Below are positions 1 to 12,735 of a stretch of 64,000 nucleotides of DNA, piece by piece. Below the pieces are notes generated by a model. It saw nothing but the letters and a program-made list of their open reading frames with translations. It searched no databases and was not told where the DNA came from. Numbering within the stretch: position 1 is the first letter of the stretch; each line of letters starts with the position of its first letter. This stretch comes from Alopecurus myosuroides (lineage: Eukaryota > Streptophyta > Magnoliopsida > Poales > Poaceae): contig CM054058.1 in assembly GCA_028641055.1 (NCBI GenBank), positions 498,993,919 to 499,057,918 on the forward strand, in the 5' to 3' direction. A program made the position numbers and the translations under genes.

Positions 1-2492
1 AAAAGGTCCCCTCATCCACTTGTCAATCTCCTCCAACACCCAACAGGGGGCCTCGGCAACTAGCAGCTGATGGACCGGCCTCACCGCAACTACTGCTTTG
101 ACTAGAGTCAATCTACCTGCTCTGGCAATCATACCACTTTGCCAAGATGGCACGCACCTCAGGACTTGGTCGAGCAAGGGCTGCCACTCCCCTTTCGACA
201 GCGGCCGTAAAGCTAACTGAAGCCCAAGATACTTAATTGGAAACCCCACAACATTGCAGTTCAGAACTTGCGTCACGAGGGCTTCGTCAACCTCCTCTCC
301 TCTTATGAGTGTTGCCGATGTTTTGGCATAGTTCACTAGCAGCCCTGAAGCTTCCCCGAAGATTTGCAGAAGCTGTCTGACTACTACAAGATCCCTCTCA
401 ACTGGTTCGATGAAGAGCACGACATCATCAGCATAAATAGACACCCGCTGTGTCGCAGAGCAGCCCGGAAGGGGGCAAAGAGACTCTCCTCAACGGCCTT
501 GGAGAACGTGCAAGTGAAGACCTCCATAGCCAAAACAAACAACATGGGGGAAATGGGGTCCCCCTGTCTCAGCCCCCTAGCATGAACAATCCTCTTCCCC
601 GGCACTCCGTTGACCAGGATTTTGGTACTAGCTGTACGAAGTAGATTGGATAAAAGCCTGCACCAAGCCTCACTAAAACCCATCTTGCGTAACACTTCCA
701 TCAGAAAAGACCATGACAAGGAGTCAAAAGCTTTGGCCATATCCAACTTCAGAAGAACTCCCTTCTCCCTACGAGTGTTGATCTTACGAGCCATTTGCCG
801 AACCAGCAGGAAGTTATCATGCAAACTCCTGCCCTTGATAAAAGCCGACTGATTTGTGCTAACGAGCACTCCTAACTTGCTTCTAAGTCTGTTTGCCAGG
901 ATCTTGGACACCAACTTTGAGAAACTATGCACCAAGCTGATTGGTCTGAAATCTCCCACCTCCACATCATCCGGCTTTTTGGGGATCAACACCAACAAAG
1001 CTCTGTTCAGTTTTGCGAACCCTCTGCCATCTCCCACCGCAAGCTTCTGCAAAGCTGCCATGATGTCGGGTTTGATAATACTCCATGCCCGATGATAAAA
1101 GGCCCCTACGAATCCGTCTGGCCCAGGGGCCCTGTCTGCTGGCAGCTCTCTGATTGTGTTCCAGACTTCCTCCTCAGTGTACAGCCCATCCAGCTCTCTC
1201 AGATCCTGGGAGTGCAATCCGATGAAATCAAGGTCAACAGTGGACTCCCTAGTGTGCAACTTCCCCAATAACCTGCTATACGCCTGGAAGAAGACTTCCT
1301 CCTTATGAACCTGCTCTGTGACAAGCGACCCCTCCACTGTTAAACTCGGGATAAAACTGCGAACTCTCCTGCCATTGGCCACTGCGTGAAAGAGTCTAGA
1401 GTTGGTGTCCCCCTCCTTTAGCCACCTCACTCTGGAACGTTGCCTGGCCATTGTTCTCTCAAGTGAGGAGAGGCCTAAAATAGCCAACTTGAGCATGCGC
1501 CTAAGCCACACCTCACCCATAGTGAGGGGTCTCCTATCCAGCGCACTCTCGAGCCTGAGAATTACCGTGTTGGCAATAGCCAACTGGATCTTGATGTTTC
1601 CCACTTTCTTTTGTCCCCAAGATTGCAAGTGACTCGCTAGGTTTCTGAACAAGGCATCCAACCTCTTAAAGGGATCTACAATCCCTTCGTCACATCTCCA
1701 ACCTTCTTTCACCGCATCCTCGAAACCGTCCATCTTCAGCCAGAACAGCTCAAACCGGAAGCACCTCTTGGGCTTAACAGCAGCGCACAAGGAAAGATGA
1801 AGCGGGGTATGATCTGACACGTTACTGGACAAAGCTTGCAGAATGCATTCAGGGTAGCAAATGTCCCATTCCACTGATGCAAGCGCTTTATCAATACGAG
1901 TCATGGTGGGGATAGCTCTCTCATTACTCCAGGTATAGAGGCGGCCGTGCAGGTAGACGTCACGCAGTTCGTGCAAGCTCACGAAATTCCTGAACCTGCT
2001 CATCATGTTTCTGTTTAGGTTAGCGTTGTTTTTCTCGGCTGCTGAAAGGATCATATTGAAATCACCCACAATAAGCCAAGGCCTGGGGCAAAGTGATCTC
2101 CGCTCAGAGAGCTCTTGAAGAAACTGAATCTTCTATGCATCCGACTGTGGTCCATAAACGACAGAAAGCCACCACCTTTTATTCTCAGAGGTGGTCACCT
2201 CCCCTGTGAGAGCGAACGTGTCAAGACTGACATGGCCCAGGCTCAAAACTGTCGTGTCCCAGGCCACAAGGATGCCTCCTCTCGTGTCAACCGCAGGCAG
2301 GAAGGCAAAACCGTCAAAAGAGGGACCGAGGCACTGCTGCACTAAGTAGCGGTCAACATTATTCAATTTCGTCTCTTGTAGATAGACAAGATTCACTTTT
2401 ATAGACTCCACGAAGGTCCTCACCGAATCTCTCTTAGCTGTGTCATTCAAACCCCGAGGGTTCCAACTCAGAATTTCAAGACTTGTATCCAT
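1..2492 (-). pseudogene. LINE ORF2: endonuclease-reverse transcriptase, broken and truncated
   Basis: The ORF starts at 2,492 with the endonuclease opening typical of plant LINEs (ILSWNPRGLND, then the catalytic-Glu segment YLQETKL) and continues through GDFNMIL and SDHTPLHLSL. An in-frame TAG at 2,133-2,135 interrupts the endonuclease. The RT core follows in the same frame (PGPDGF, FRPISLVHSFSKLVSKILANR, LDMAKAFDSL, GLRQGDPISP). Near 430-450 the frame shifts just before the catalytic YADD box, which is readable in the next frame together with the segment ending at position 1. One nonsense mutation and one frameshift make it non-functional as it stands. The family normally supplies target-primed reverse transcription. 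Confidence 0.9.
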
Positions 2493-2531
2493 AACTTTAC
2501 CAAAAGACCTCTCCTCAAGGTGCCGCCCAAA

Positions 2532-5500
2532 TCAATGGGCGCACACCTGAATACTCCCCAGCTGAGGCAAGTCCTCCAGTGGAGGAAAGACCTTCCCGAA
2601 AATAGACGCCACCACCCGCAGATGATCGTCCTTCATAGGGGAGTCAAACAATCCTCGGAACTCCTCCATGGCCTTCTCATCGACCACCATGTTCTCCGGG
2701 ACAACGCCAAGGGCTTTAAGAAGCACATTCTCTGCAGCAAATGCCTTCTTAAGTGGTTTGCTCGTAGAGCATGGAATGGCAGTGCGCCGAGTCTGCCTCC
2801 TTGGGGTGCAAGCAACCCCTCCCATCTTAGGGCCAGCAGTTGCTTCAACTTCCTTCAGAAGTGGTGGCGCGAGTTTTTTAAGCAGTCCAGCACAGAACGC
2901 ACGCAGCCTACTCATTTGTTGTGCGTCCGTCGGCTCGTGCCTGTCATCCGTAGAGGGGCTGGCGTGCCCGTCTACAACCGTGTTTCCATCTACGGATGCA
3001 GAATCCTCCCCATCCTGTGTGAGGGAGACTTCGAAATATTCCTCGTGGCTCATCTTGGTTGGCTGGGTCGTGGGACTTGAACAGGATGAGAGTGCCGAGA
3101 GGGAGCCTACAGAAACATCCGTGCGATCCTCACCCCGGACAAGATCCACCGCAGGACCTGCGCCTGGCCCCAAACTGATCACAAGTGCATCTGCATTAAT
3201 TCCCGTGGCACCCGCAGCAGTGGTAGAAACACCCAAATCCTCAGACTCCGCGCAAGCCGACACACCGGACGCAGCACAAAATGTGCGTGTGGGGCCCGCT
3301 GGAACAACGGTAGCACCCAAGGTCGTCGAGCCTTCCCGTACAGCCCCAGCTTTGGGGTCCGTCGAAACCTTCCAGCGGTAGCACCCAAGGTCGTCGAGCC
3401 TTCCCGTACAGCCCCAGCTTTGGGGTCCGTCGAAACCTGTGCCTCCGTGAACCTCACTGCACGACTTTTGGTGGGCCCCTCATCCACAGCCACATCTTTT
3501 TCCCTGGCGCTGATCTTCGCGGGTTCCAAAGGATATGCAACAGTGCAGCGTGAGGGCGTGCCGATCGCAGTGCTATTTCGTCCAATTGGTGGGCTAGCAC
3601 TGCCTCCCGTGGGGCCCGCTGCGAGAGCGGCTGCTCCCACCTCGTTCGTTGGTGCGCTGGCCCGGCCAGTGCCAGGCGCACACCTGGCCTGCTCCTCAGG
3701 GTCCCTCCGCTGGAAGTTGGCGCCCGCCAACCGCATCTCCGCTGGTGCGCCTCCGTGACCAATGGGGAGCGAGCACCTGCTCCTCTCCTCGGGGCCCGTC
3801 ACAAGGACGGTAGCGCCCGGTCGCTGACTCCCTGCTGGCCCCACCACTTTTTCCACCTCGCTGACAGAGTCAAAAGACCCAAACGTGATACCCTGGCCCG
3901 CCTCCTGCGCCAAAGGCAAAGAAAAAGCGCCATCAGGCCCCACCTCCTGTCGCAAAGAAGGAGCATCGGGATTCCTGACTGTGCAGTTGCTTTTCTCCCG
4001 CATTGGTGGCTGCCAAAGCGGAGTTTGAACTGTCCGCGCGCCCCGTTCTGCCCCTGGGCGGGAAACCCCCAGCTCCACGTGTCCGCCAGTGAGAGGCGGG
4101 AGCCTCCAGTTGCTTGGCGGGGCCACGACCCGCGCAAACGACCGCTGACCGGGCCCACCACCAACCTGCGCGTCTCCTTCCCTGCGGCAGTCCAGGACTC
4201 CTCGCCGCCATGGAAGCTTGCGGAAAGTACCGCCTGAGCTCCCGGAACCTCCGAACGCCGACGGGCCACCGCTGCTGCCCACGCCCGGCACCACCAGAGC
4301 GCCATCCTCGGAGAGGTCCGCCTCCACTCCAACGACGTGGATGATCACCTTGTATCTCAGCGTATCGACCATGCGCGTGTCCACTTCCGGGGTCGGGCTC
4401 CTTCCCGGCGAGCGAAACGTGGGCCTCTCCGGGGACGGCGTGCGGTCTCAGTGGCTCGCTGGCTCTGGTATGACCAGTGTGCGCGCCCGAGGAATCGACC
4501 TCCAGTCATCAGTCCAAGCTTGCAGACGGAGGAGCGCGAGGTCATCCCGTGTGTTGGACTCATACGCGAACTTGCCCACCATGCAGGAGGTCCCCAAGAG
4601 ATCGTCAACCGTCTCAATCGCCCAAGCATGGGGTGGGACACCCTCCAATACGATCTCCACTTTCTCTTTCATTGCCACCATTGTTGCTTGTGCCTGTCGG
4701 TTCCAAGGTCTCGCGAAGAGGGTGAATCCATCGCAGACCAACGATGGCAGCGAAGCAAGCCAGTTCCTGCACTCCTCATTGGCGAACACAAGGAGGAAAT
4801 CCTCCGGCGCATACGTGTGGACGGAGACGAAGTCGTAGGTGATCTCGAGGCGTGTTCGCAGCGCGTCCTGCACCTGTTCCCGCGTCACTGCCGGCCGCGG
4901 ACCGCCGACTGATACCACCATGGCGTACCTCATAATATCTTCAAGGTCACGCATTCCCGGTGAACGTCGAATCACGCAAATGGGCGCATCCACCGTCGAC
5001 CACTCCTCCACCTGCCGCGCCATGCCCCCCCGGAACCGGCGAGAGACCGGAAGCCCCCGGTGACCAAGCTGAGTGCACCGCCGGCGACAAAGTGCGACGC
5101 GCAGTCTCAACTGCAGCGCCGCCCCTGTACTGTCCGTGGTTCACCCCCCTTGCCAGCACCGGCGACGGCCCTCTCCTGGCCCTTTTGGCGAGCAGTTCCT
5201 GGCGGAGCTCCTCCTCCGAGAGCGGACTGCGCGGGCGGCCGCACTCCCACGACGCGTGGCCGTCTTCTCCACAGCGGTTGCACACCTGTGCGTTCTTGCA
5301 CTCCCACTTCCGATGCCCCGGCTCATAGCAGCTGAAACGGAGCCCAATGAGCTCCGGGGGCACCGGCGAGCGAGGGGGTGTGACAGCGGCGCGGCCGCCG
5401 CCGCCGCCGCCACGGCAGCCGCTTGAGCCTCCGCCGCGCGCTGCGTGGCCTTCCTCTTCCTTCAGAGAGACTTTCGAGACGGCGCCGATGGAATCCAGGT

Positions 5501-5758
5501 CAGCCGCTCCTGCACACTGCTACCGGGAGGCCCGGTCGAGCCCACCACCGCGGCCGAGGTAGCGCCCTGGTCGTGCCTAGATGGCTCCGGCGACGACTCC
5601 GCGGAGGAAAGCCCCAAGCCCGAGACGACCGGCCGGCCGAGCGACGCGGACGAAGCCGAGCCCGGACTGCGAGATGCGCTCAAGGCGTGCTGGCCACCAC
5701 CGACCAGCATCGCCCGAGAACGCGAGGGGGAGCGCGGCTCCATGGCCACCGAGCGCAC
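2532..5758 (-). pseudogene. LINE ORF1: zinc-knuckle / DUF4283-like RNA-binding protein, broken
   Basis: The proposed start is the Met at 5,758. Two CCHC knuckles follow at about 5,330-5,240 (CYEPGHRKWEC, CNRCGEDGHASWEC), then a DUF4283-like stretch at about 4,930-4,470 (RYAMVVSVGG, DDFLLVF-type core APEDFLLVFANEE), then a low-complexity Pro/Gly/Ala tail. The reading frame is lost at several places: an apparent extra CT dinucleotide near 5,463, a shift between the knuckles and the DUF4283-like part near 5,000-5,100, an in-frame TGA at 4,448-4,450, and a 68-base tandem duplication at 3,308. The distal frame then runs to a stop at 2,532. The role in the family is nucleic-acid binding of the retrotransposon RNP. 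The N-terminal start is uncertain. Confidence 0.82.
3308..3438. repeat. 68-bp direct tandem duplication inside LINE ORF1
   Basis: The block beginning CGGTAGCACCCAAGGTCGTC at 3,308 recurs at 3,376 and runs to GTCGAAACCT at 3,438. The period is 68, which is not a multiple of three. It therefore shifts the ORF1 frame exactly where one long minus-strand frame gives way to another. Confidence 0.95.
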
Positions 5759-6786
5759 GGGGTAGGGAAGGGGTGGACGCCGGGGCCGGGGTGGCCACCG
5801 GCGGAAGAGCGGGGAACGCGCTCGCCGGACTCACTCGCAAGCTGCTCTCGCCCGCTTCCCCGCTTCAGTCAGTCACCGAGGTACACATCACAGGTTCTCT
5901 CCAACCATCCTTATATGTAACTGATTTCTTCCCAGAAGAAAACTACTTGCATGACGTAGAAAAAAAAATCCTCGTTGTGATAATCCATGGGCAGATTAAG
6001 CAGCATGATCCAACCGATTCTAGTGAACGTGGTGGCGCGTAAATTATCACCTGCATCGTGACTCGCAAACGAGAATACGGCCATTAGAAAAAGGAACAAC
6101 GTTTTGAGCTACCAACTGATCAATAGTTACAGAATCAACCATGCGAAACTGACCGAGGCCCACAACACTCTCAACAGAATTGATTACCTCCTAATGAAGA
6201 TGGTCAAAGATGTGATGTGATCGGCAAATCTGTTTTAGAACTTCATCGATCTTGATCATCTCATCACTGGACCATCGGTGTCATTTACTCGAAAATTACC
6301 TAACATGTTGGAAATTAAAGGCACACCATGCTGTATGAGATGCTCCAGCATGTAGGATGCAGTTGTTGAGTTCGTTGGTGAACTATCGATTAAAGCAGAG
6401 CAGGATAAACGAACGGGGATGCACACATTCATTTAATATCGATTGCTATCCAAGGATCGAGAAAATGATATCACAGAACATGATAAAAACAGAACATGTC
6501 GAGCATCCCAATTTCGACACATGCTGCTGCAATTCGATCGTCGTGCAGATACGAGATTACACTACATTAATACCACTCAAAATGAAGCTAAGATAGCCAC
6601 GGCCGTCCAGAAATTGAATTTAGATAACAGCAGATAAATCTGACCGAACTGAACTGCAATCATAAGGTTTCATGAACAAAAAAGTAAAGCTTAGAGCTCG
6701 ACTTGGATCAGCAATGCCAAGTCCCAACCCCTTCATCGCTTGACGGCATCTACCAGGGTGAAGTTGCGAGGAGAAAGCTTGTCTGC

Positions 6787-7677
6787 TTACTCTGATGGAT
6801 AGTTTTCCTCCTGCAGTGAAGTGAGCAAGACGAATTGATCAGATTGATATTCAGAAATGAGCGAGGCAAAACAGAGCCAGTAATGTGCGCTTGCGCGTAC
6901 CTTGGAGATGTATCCCCATTCTTCGGCCATTTCGTTGGTTTCGGCCACGTCCTTGGGGTCGAGGAAGCGGGAGAGGACCATGACGGCGAGGTCGGCGTGC
7001 TTGGCGGCGAGGCTCACGAGTGTGCACGCGCGGTCGAGGTGGGAGAGCGCCTGGTCCATGCTGCCAGGGGCGGCGGCCGCCGGGGCCGGGGCTTGGAGGG
7101 CGGTCTTGCTGCTGGCCTGCGGGTGTGGAGGCTCGGTGACGGAGGCGTCCGGGTCGGAGAGGCTGATCTTGGCGAGGTTTTCGGTGGCGGCGGTAACGGT
7201 GTCCTCCGGGTGGAGGATGACGCCGAGGCGCTCGAGGCAGCGGCGGAGGTGGTGATCATGAGCCAGCCTCGCGGCGAACATGGCGGCCTCGACGCGGGAG
7301 AAGGCCTCGGTCTGGGTGGTCGGGCGCGCGGGGAGCCGCTGGGAGAGGAGCGCGTCGTAAAGCTGCTCCTCGGGCATGGCGACGAAGGCGTGGTTGAGGG
7401 CGAGGCGGGCGCCGTTCTCGGCCGCCATCGTGAGGCAGAGGGTGAGGTAGTGGGCGCCGGCATGGAGGCCCGTGAAGTAGATGTCGACGAGTCCGTAGAC
7501 GATCTTCCCGAGCCTGGGCGCGCCGTCGTCGGCCGGCGCGTCGCCTGCGGTGGCCTTCCGCAACAGCCGGTGCATCCGCAGGAGGCGGTCGCGCTGGACT
7601 CGGATGTTCTTCGCGGCACTCATGGCCTGCATGAGGCTGGGCCCTAGCTCCTTCTTGCTCACCTCTCCGCCCGCCAT
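6787..7677 (-). CDS. A1: unrecognised two-exon grass protein, 266 residues
   Basis: I do not recognise this family. Exon 1 runs 7,677-6,901 and exon 2 6,810-6,787. The 90-base intron has a GTACGC donor and a CACTTCACTGCAG acceptor, phase 0, so the protein ends in a seven-residue exon (EENYPSE). The start MAGGEVSKKELG is preferred over longer upstream reading because it sits in a GGCCATGG-type context and is the start shared with B1 and, in form, with C. The protein looks mainly helical: a Leu/Arg-rich N-terminal half (QRDRLLRMHRLLRKA), a hydrophobic central segment, a low-complexity Ala/Pro linker (APAPAAAAPGS), and a conserved C-terminal helix (LDRACTLVSLAAKHADLAV). No signal peptide or membrane span is evident. 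The frame also stays open through the intron, so an unspliced reading is possible, but the splice sites are conserved in all copies. Confidence 0.75.
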   Translation of the reverse strand: MAGGEVSKKELGPSLMQAMSAAKNIRVQRDRLLRMHRLLRKATAGDAPADDGAPRLGKIVYGLVDIYFTGLHAGAHYLTLCLTMAAENGARLALNHAFVAMPEEQLYDALLSQRLPARPTTQTEAFSRVEAAMFAARLAHDHHLRRCLERLGVILHPEDTVTAATENLAKISLSDPDASVTEPPHPQASSKTALQAPAPAAAAPGSMDQALSHLDRACTLVSLAAKHADLAVMVLSRFLDPKDVAETNEMAEEWGYISKVRASAHYWLCFASLISEYQSDQFVLLTSLQEENYPSE

Positions 7678-8930
7678 GGCCGCCCGCGCCTGATCTCTGT
7701 GGATTTCAGTTGGGGAAGCTAGGGAGGAGAGAAGAGAAAGGGAAGCCAATGGACTGAATAATGGGAAGCGGAGAGCCAAGGAGAGCAGCGAGCGGCAGGC
7801 GAATCCTGCTAGCCTTGCAGGCGATGGGGCCCACCGGAACTGCCTCCTTTTGACCGGGGTCTTGCACAAGGATGGCGTGCTTCCTCCGCTACCGCTACAA
7901 GACAATTATCACTGTAGCTGACTTTCGTAATTTGAAAATGCCAGTACATGAAATTTTGAGGGAAAATAAAGCTAGTTTCTTCGAGAGCAATTTAAACTTG
8001 GCGAAATTGGGATTGAGGAGGGGTGTTATTCCGGTGCAATATGTTAGTTTTAGTTGTCAACTTGCAGGTCTAAGTGTCCTTGTAGACGAAACGCTTGCAG
8101 CCCCACAAAAGACATTTTGCAGCATGAACAAATTGTTTGTTGTAGATGACCAAAATCGCTACGACATCTCGCACATGTATTTATAGCAAAACTCAAACGT
8201 ACATGCAACATTGAAATCGCATGCAATTATGGTCAATGGTGATTTATAAAAGGTTTTGACAATCTAATTAAGTTAGCAAAGAAGATCCATGTTATATACG
8301 TCCGTGTGATCTTTCCTCACGCATTTGCTACGACCAACGGTGATCTGTTGTGAACCAGTGTATTTTTGCTATATTTTGCGTTTTTGAAATGATGCGACGT
8401 TTCTTTGTGTGATTTTAACACAAAGGAAAGAAATATTGTGCCGATATGCAAATGTGCAACAAATTTATTGGGCTGGTAGACAGGGGGTACGCGCCAATGG
8501 ATAGACACCAAGATTTTGCATTTTAGTGAAATGCAATGGCAGGGGAGGCGGCTGCTCTGAGCACTTCTTTGCCCGGCCAATGTCTAGCACACCCACCGAC
8601 ACGGTCTTCTCGAGGGAGGTAGAAATGCATCACCAATTTACGGACATGTACGTCATAGGAACAAGACATTCTGCTGCAATTCGACCGGTCTAGGATAAGA
8701 TAAGGTAGTGCGACATTAAACCACTGCATCAATTACCACACATGATGCTAAGATAGCCACGACCGTCCAGAAACTAAAAAATAATAGTAACAACGGATTA
8801 ACCTGACTGAACCTGAACTAAAACTATAGAAAGTTTGGATGAATTAGAGGGCATAGATAAATTAAACGACTGGTGCAAGCTCAGCTTCGAGAATCTGTGG
8901 ACTAATGGACAAAGCTAGCAGTGTGCATAC

Positions 8931-9033
8931 CTCAGAGATGTACGTGAATTGGTTGGCGAATTCATTGGTGTCGGCAACCTCCTTGGGCTCGAGGAAGCTT
9001 AGATTGCTGGAGACGACGGGGACTGCGAGATCC
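8931..9033 (-). pseudogene. A2: relic of the A1 gene family (end of exon 1 only)
   Basis: Translated on the minus strand this short block matches the C-terminal end of A1 exon 1. DLAVPVVSSNLSFLEPKEV and EFANQFTYISE correspond to DLAVMVLSRFLDPKDV and EMAEEWGYISK. It is followed immediately by a GTATGC donor-like sequence at the same place as the A1 donor. Nothing recognisable of the rest of exon 1 lies upstream. Downstream sequence at 8,741-8,880 also resembles the 3' flank of A1. It is a fragment of an older tandem copy. Confidence 0.75.
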
Positions 9034-9039
9034 AAAAGT

Positions 9040-12000
9040 GAACATGTGGTATTTGTATAAACAATGTCAAGTGGTACAAGAGAATATAAGGTGGATTAAT
9101 CCACGTCAACAGCCACTAGGAGAATAGATGCCACTTCTAGCAAGAGCGAGCGTGTGGGATTTGTAGATCGTCTTACATGCATGAAGGAAGCATCAAGGAA
9201 GGTTTGGCGGCATCACTCCGTATGCATCTGCTTCTGGTGAAGATATTTCGAAACACCTCCATACAGTCATATAACATAACACATACAACTTACTCTCTCT
9301 CAAATCAGTATCCGCCAGTTATTCTGACTACGATTTAAGTCTAGTGTAACTATGAAAGGATGCAAAGAATGATTTTGTGGACAACACGCTCAAATACTTT
9401 GAGGTCCATGTAGATGAAAAGGGTTTAGGGTTTGTGGTGCCGATCATGGGTCGGATAAGACGGTTGGATGCCTTCTAGAGGAGAAAGCAATGAGGAGAAA
9501 AAACAAAAGGGTGAAACTTAACATTCTCAAGGAGAAGTCTCTCGGAAGAAAGGCCAAGAAGAGTAGCGCCATGAGAAAGGCGTCTTGAGCTGCACGATGG
9601 GCGGTAACTATGAAAGGATGCAAAAAATTATCACATATATAAACACAAAAGATAAACATGCAAATACCTAGCCTCGATCCTAATACAATTAATCAACGCT
9701 AGTCCCCCGCAACAACGCCAAAATGATCAATGTAGAATGGTAGTGGGTATTTCGCCCAAATATGCAGGTTGTTGTTTTCTCCCTAGGGAATAGTGATATA
9801 TCATGCTTCATTTGTATCTCGATCGGACAGAACATGAGATAGCTTGTGAGAAATGAAATCTACAACTAAGAAACACATTGTTAGGTCACACGAGCAATCA
9901 GATCATGCAGTTTCAACCGTGGAAACCAACAAATAACGGGACAAAAAGATGATCCTCACCGGCAGATACTACTGAGACAGACATGTGAGAAGTAGTTGCA
10001 AGAGACGGGGATAGAAGGCATCACACGGTCACTATATATTGCATAAGAACTTGACACAAACTCAGGACTGGCTCATAGGCGGCAAGACGTGCGACCGCAC
10101 AAGGCCTCAATGAGAAAGGGACCAAAATGGTAAAACATATAGTAATCACTATGCTATTAAGAAGTGGGGCGAGCTCACTTGGTTAGGAAAGTGGATGCCC
10201 AACCCAGTAACCCAGGTTCAAGTGTCAAAAAATTAAATCATGAATGACTTTTTCTGCTTAACAACTCACATCTTGACTGTGATTTTCTCTTCTACTAGTA
10301 TGTTTGAAAAATAGTATAAAACATATGAAAAAAACGTATTCCTCAAAAAAAATGCAAATATTCCACTTATACGAGATTAATCCATACACTACTATTATTA
10401 GTGGTAAAAAACATGAAGTGAAGATGATAATAAATCATGTGCGGATGCATTTTGCGATGGAGGAGCATCTTATAACGTGATAATACGGTTAATTTGCGGA
10501 ATAAAATACACCCCACGAGCCTCATGGGATGAAAGAACAAACAATCTGACAGGCGGCAACAAGTTTAGTTAAAATTCTATTCTCTTTCATGTGAGTCATG
10601 TGGGTTTAACGAAAACCCATGCAACCAGATTTCTATGTTTAATTCCATCCAATATTTTTTTTTCATAAATTAGCGGCGGACTTGTGTACACAAAATGATT
10701 ACATAAGACCATATCAGATGGTAAAATTGACATACACAAACATATTAGAATTCACACTAGTTTCTCGTTGATTATTACTCTAACAATTTTTGTTTCAATA
10801 CCAAGTACTGAGAATGCACACTTTGTTAAGTTTTGACTTTCTAGACAATTTTTACAATGATAAAGTAGTGTCATTGTTTTAGTTTGTATGCTCTACAGGT
10901 TATTATAAAGACGCTTACTTTGTTAATATGGTTCCTATTAGATATCGAGCCCAATGTTTACAACCTGATAATGGGTAAATGAACTCACAAACACAAAGCA
11001 ACCCAAATAAAGAAAGAAAACCAGTCATGATAATAAGCCTCAAAATTCTTTTCAATGTCGTATCCAATCTCGCTTGTGATGGACGACACCGAAAATTCCA
11101 TCCACTGAAGTATTTGCGAAGAACTATCAAAGGTAATTTGAATCTCGAAAATAGTAGACCTCCGGTGAATAACGGAGATTTGAAACCGCATCAAGCATAT
11201 CAGCCGAGGCATAGGCTCGATCTAGGCAGGCATCCGCGCTATCTTCACTAGACCAAGCTGACGATTTTTATCCCAAAGGCTTGAAATAATAGGTTATTTA
11301 AGACATTGTGGTTGTCGACATTGCCCAAGGATCCACACCATCAAACAACAATTGGAACAAACATGTTGACCATGACAACCCATCATACTAAAACACTCTA
11401 GCTCACATATATATCCAAACTAAGCGCCACAGAGACGTGATTGAAGTTGGGGGACTTCTATGTAGGGGTACGCCTCCATCACGGTCTAAGACATGTCGTT
11501 GTGACACCAAAACCAAATGAAAATAAAAACTTGCTAAACTAGATCAGAGACGACGATCCTCTCCTCTTCACCCACGGCACTGGAGCTGTGACTAGAGGCA
11601 GGGGCGGAGATTGAATCCTTAGGCGGTGGCTTCTTCACGTGTATATTGCCTTTTCTTATGCCAACTTTACAATATAAGGTGTTTACTTAATTATACACTA
11701 GAAACTACCGTTGAGGCATTTATTAGATCATGTTCTTTATGGATATTTACCATAGATACTTATAAATTATATAGATTATGCATTGCAGAGACCATAGATC
11801 TAGAAAGAAAAAAATTGTAAAAAAAATACAATCTTCTATCTTATAATGAATTCACTTAAAAAACAAATACACATGCTAATATTTCGTAATAATGCTAGTT
11901 TATGTCGTTAAACTATGCAAAAAGCAAAAAAAAAATACTTGTAATACTATAACAGGCTAAAAATAAGACTCATAGAAGTACAAAAGTTCAGTATAAATTG

Positions 12001-12640
12001 TATTCATTTTTATTCGCCCCGGTCCAAAAAAAAAATCAGAAATATTTCTATCACATCCACATAGAAAACTCAATATAAATCAAAAAGTAAATCCATTAGA
12101 AAATAAACTGAACACAAACTGCACTTGTAATCACAACGCAATATTACCTCAAGTCACAATTTAATCTTTCATAAATTCATCGTTTATAGTAGAATACAGG
12201 GACAATGTTAAAGGTGCTCGTCACCGCACATCATCACCTTGTGGCCAAATTATCAAACACCGACTTGTCCATTTAAAGTTGGTGATGAGTACCGAGAACA
12301 CTAACGTTCAGACTGAGAAGAGATACGCGTGGAGGGGGCTAGTCCATGAAAAAGGTGAATAAGAAGCATGGTGCATTGAAGTTAGAGCAGGCTTTTGAAA
12401 GGAGGAGCATCGGGTTGCTGTATGGACATGAACCCCTGGGGAAAACCCTAGCTTGTAGACACCCTCCTCTCCTGGCACCGCGATCTCCTTCTCCTTGAGA
12501 TCAAAAAATTTCTGAAAATTTGAACTGTGTTTGTTGCCTCAAACTATTTAAAATAGAGATATGCATCTATTTTCTATAAGGGGCAGACAAGCCAGCCATG
12601 GCCTAGGTATCCTAGAACCAACATCCCAGCCCAGGTCCAT
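9040..12640. other. AT-rich spacer of unit A, no gene seen
   Basis: Apart from the SINE-like insert at about 10,163 I see no protein-coding frame with family character, no long inverted repeat and no tandem array. Short open frames here are not preserved as proteins between units A and B beyond what overall identity explains. Confidence 0.6.
10163..10360 (+). repeat. tRNA-derived SINE-like insert (unit A)
   Basis: GGGGCGAGCTCACTTGGTTAG resembles a pol III A box region and CCCAGGTTCAAGT a B box, about 40 bases apart, as in plant tRNA-derived SINEs of the Au type. A T-rich segment and an A-rich end follow. The same insert sits at 43,945 in unit B, so it predates the duplication. Family assignment is by recall of the Au-type head only. 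Confidence 0.55.
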
Positions 12641-12716
12641 TAGGCCTTTTGGACAGCAGTCGAATCACTCCGAGCCGTCGGATGCGGATTTGACGGTAGG
12701 TAGCAAGCGCGTATAG

Positions 12717-12735
12717 TATAAAGTATAAACCCTAG
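12717..12735 (+). promoter_or_regulatory. TATA-like box and telo-box at the end of unit A
   Basis: TATAAAG (12,717-12,723) is followed by AAACCCTAG (12,727-12,735), the plant telo-box. GGTCCATTAGGCC-type sequence lies 80-100 bases upstream, and a C/T-rich, 5'UTR-like tract lies downstream. This arrangement is typical of promoters of growth and ribosomal-protein genes. The downstream gene is not present in A: homology to B stops at 12,836. Confidence 0.5.

Larger units (their letters stand above)
1..5872 (-). mobile_element. LINE (non-LTR retrotransposon), degenerate, 3' end outside window
   Basis: Read on the minus strand, the element has the usual plant L1-like order: a GC-rich ORF1 with CCHC zinc knuckles and a DUF4283-like region, a short spacer of about 40 bases, then ORF2 with apurinic endonuclease and reverse transcriptase. 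The 3' part (RT thumb, RNase H, tail) lies left of position 1. Both ORFs carry stops and frameshifts, so this copy is dead. The 5' limit near 5,872 is inferred: GC-rich ORF1-like sequence gives way to AT-rich DNA that, from 5,954, matches duplication unit B. No target-site duplication can be tested because the other end is missing. Confidence 0.88.

Noticed and set aside
5363..5758. Separate GC-rich host gene at the right end of the LINE
   Set aside because: The frame leads, after a probable two-base insertion, directly into the CCHC knuckles of LINE ORF1, so it is the ORF1 N-terminus.
6835..7647. 270-codon open frame on the plus strand opposite A1 (and its twin at 36,814-37,623)
   Set aside because: It is the antisense shadow of a very GC-rich exon: Gly/Glu/Val-rich, no domain, and explained by third-position GC bias. 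The sense strand has splice sites and conserved ends.
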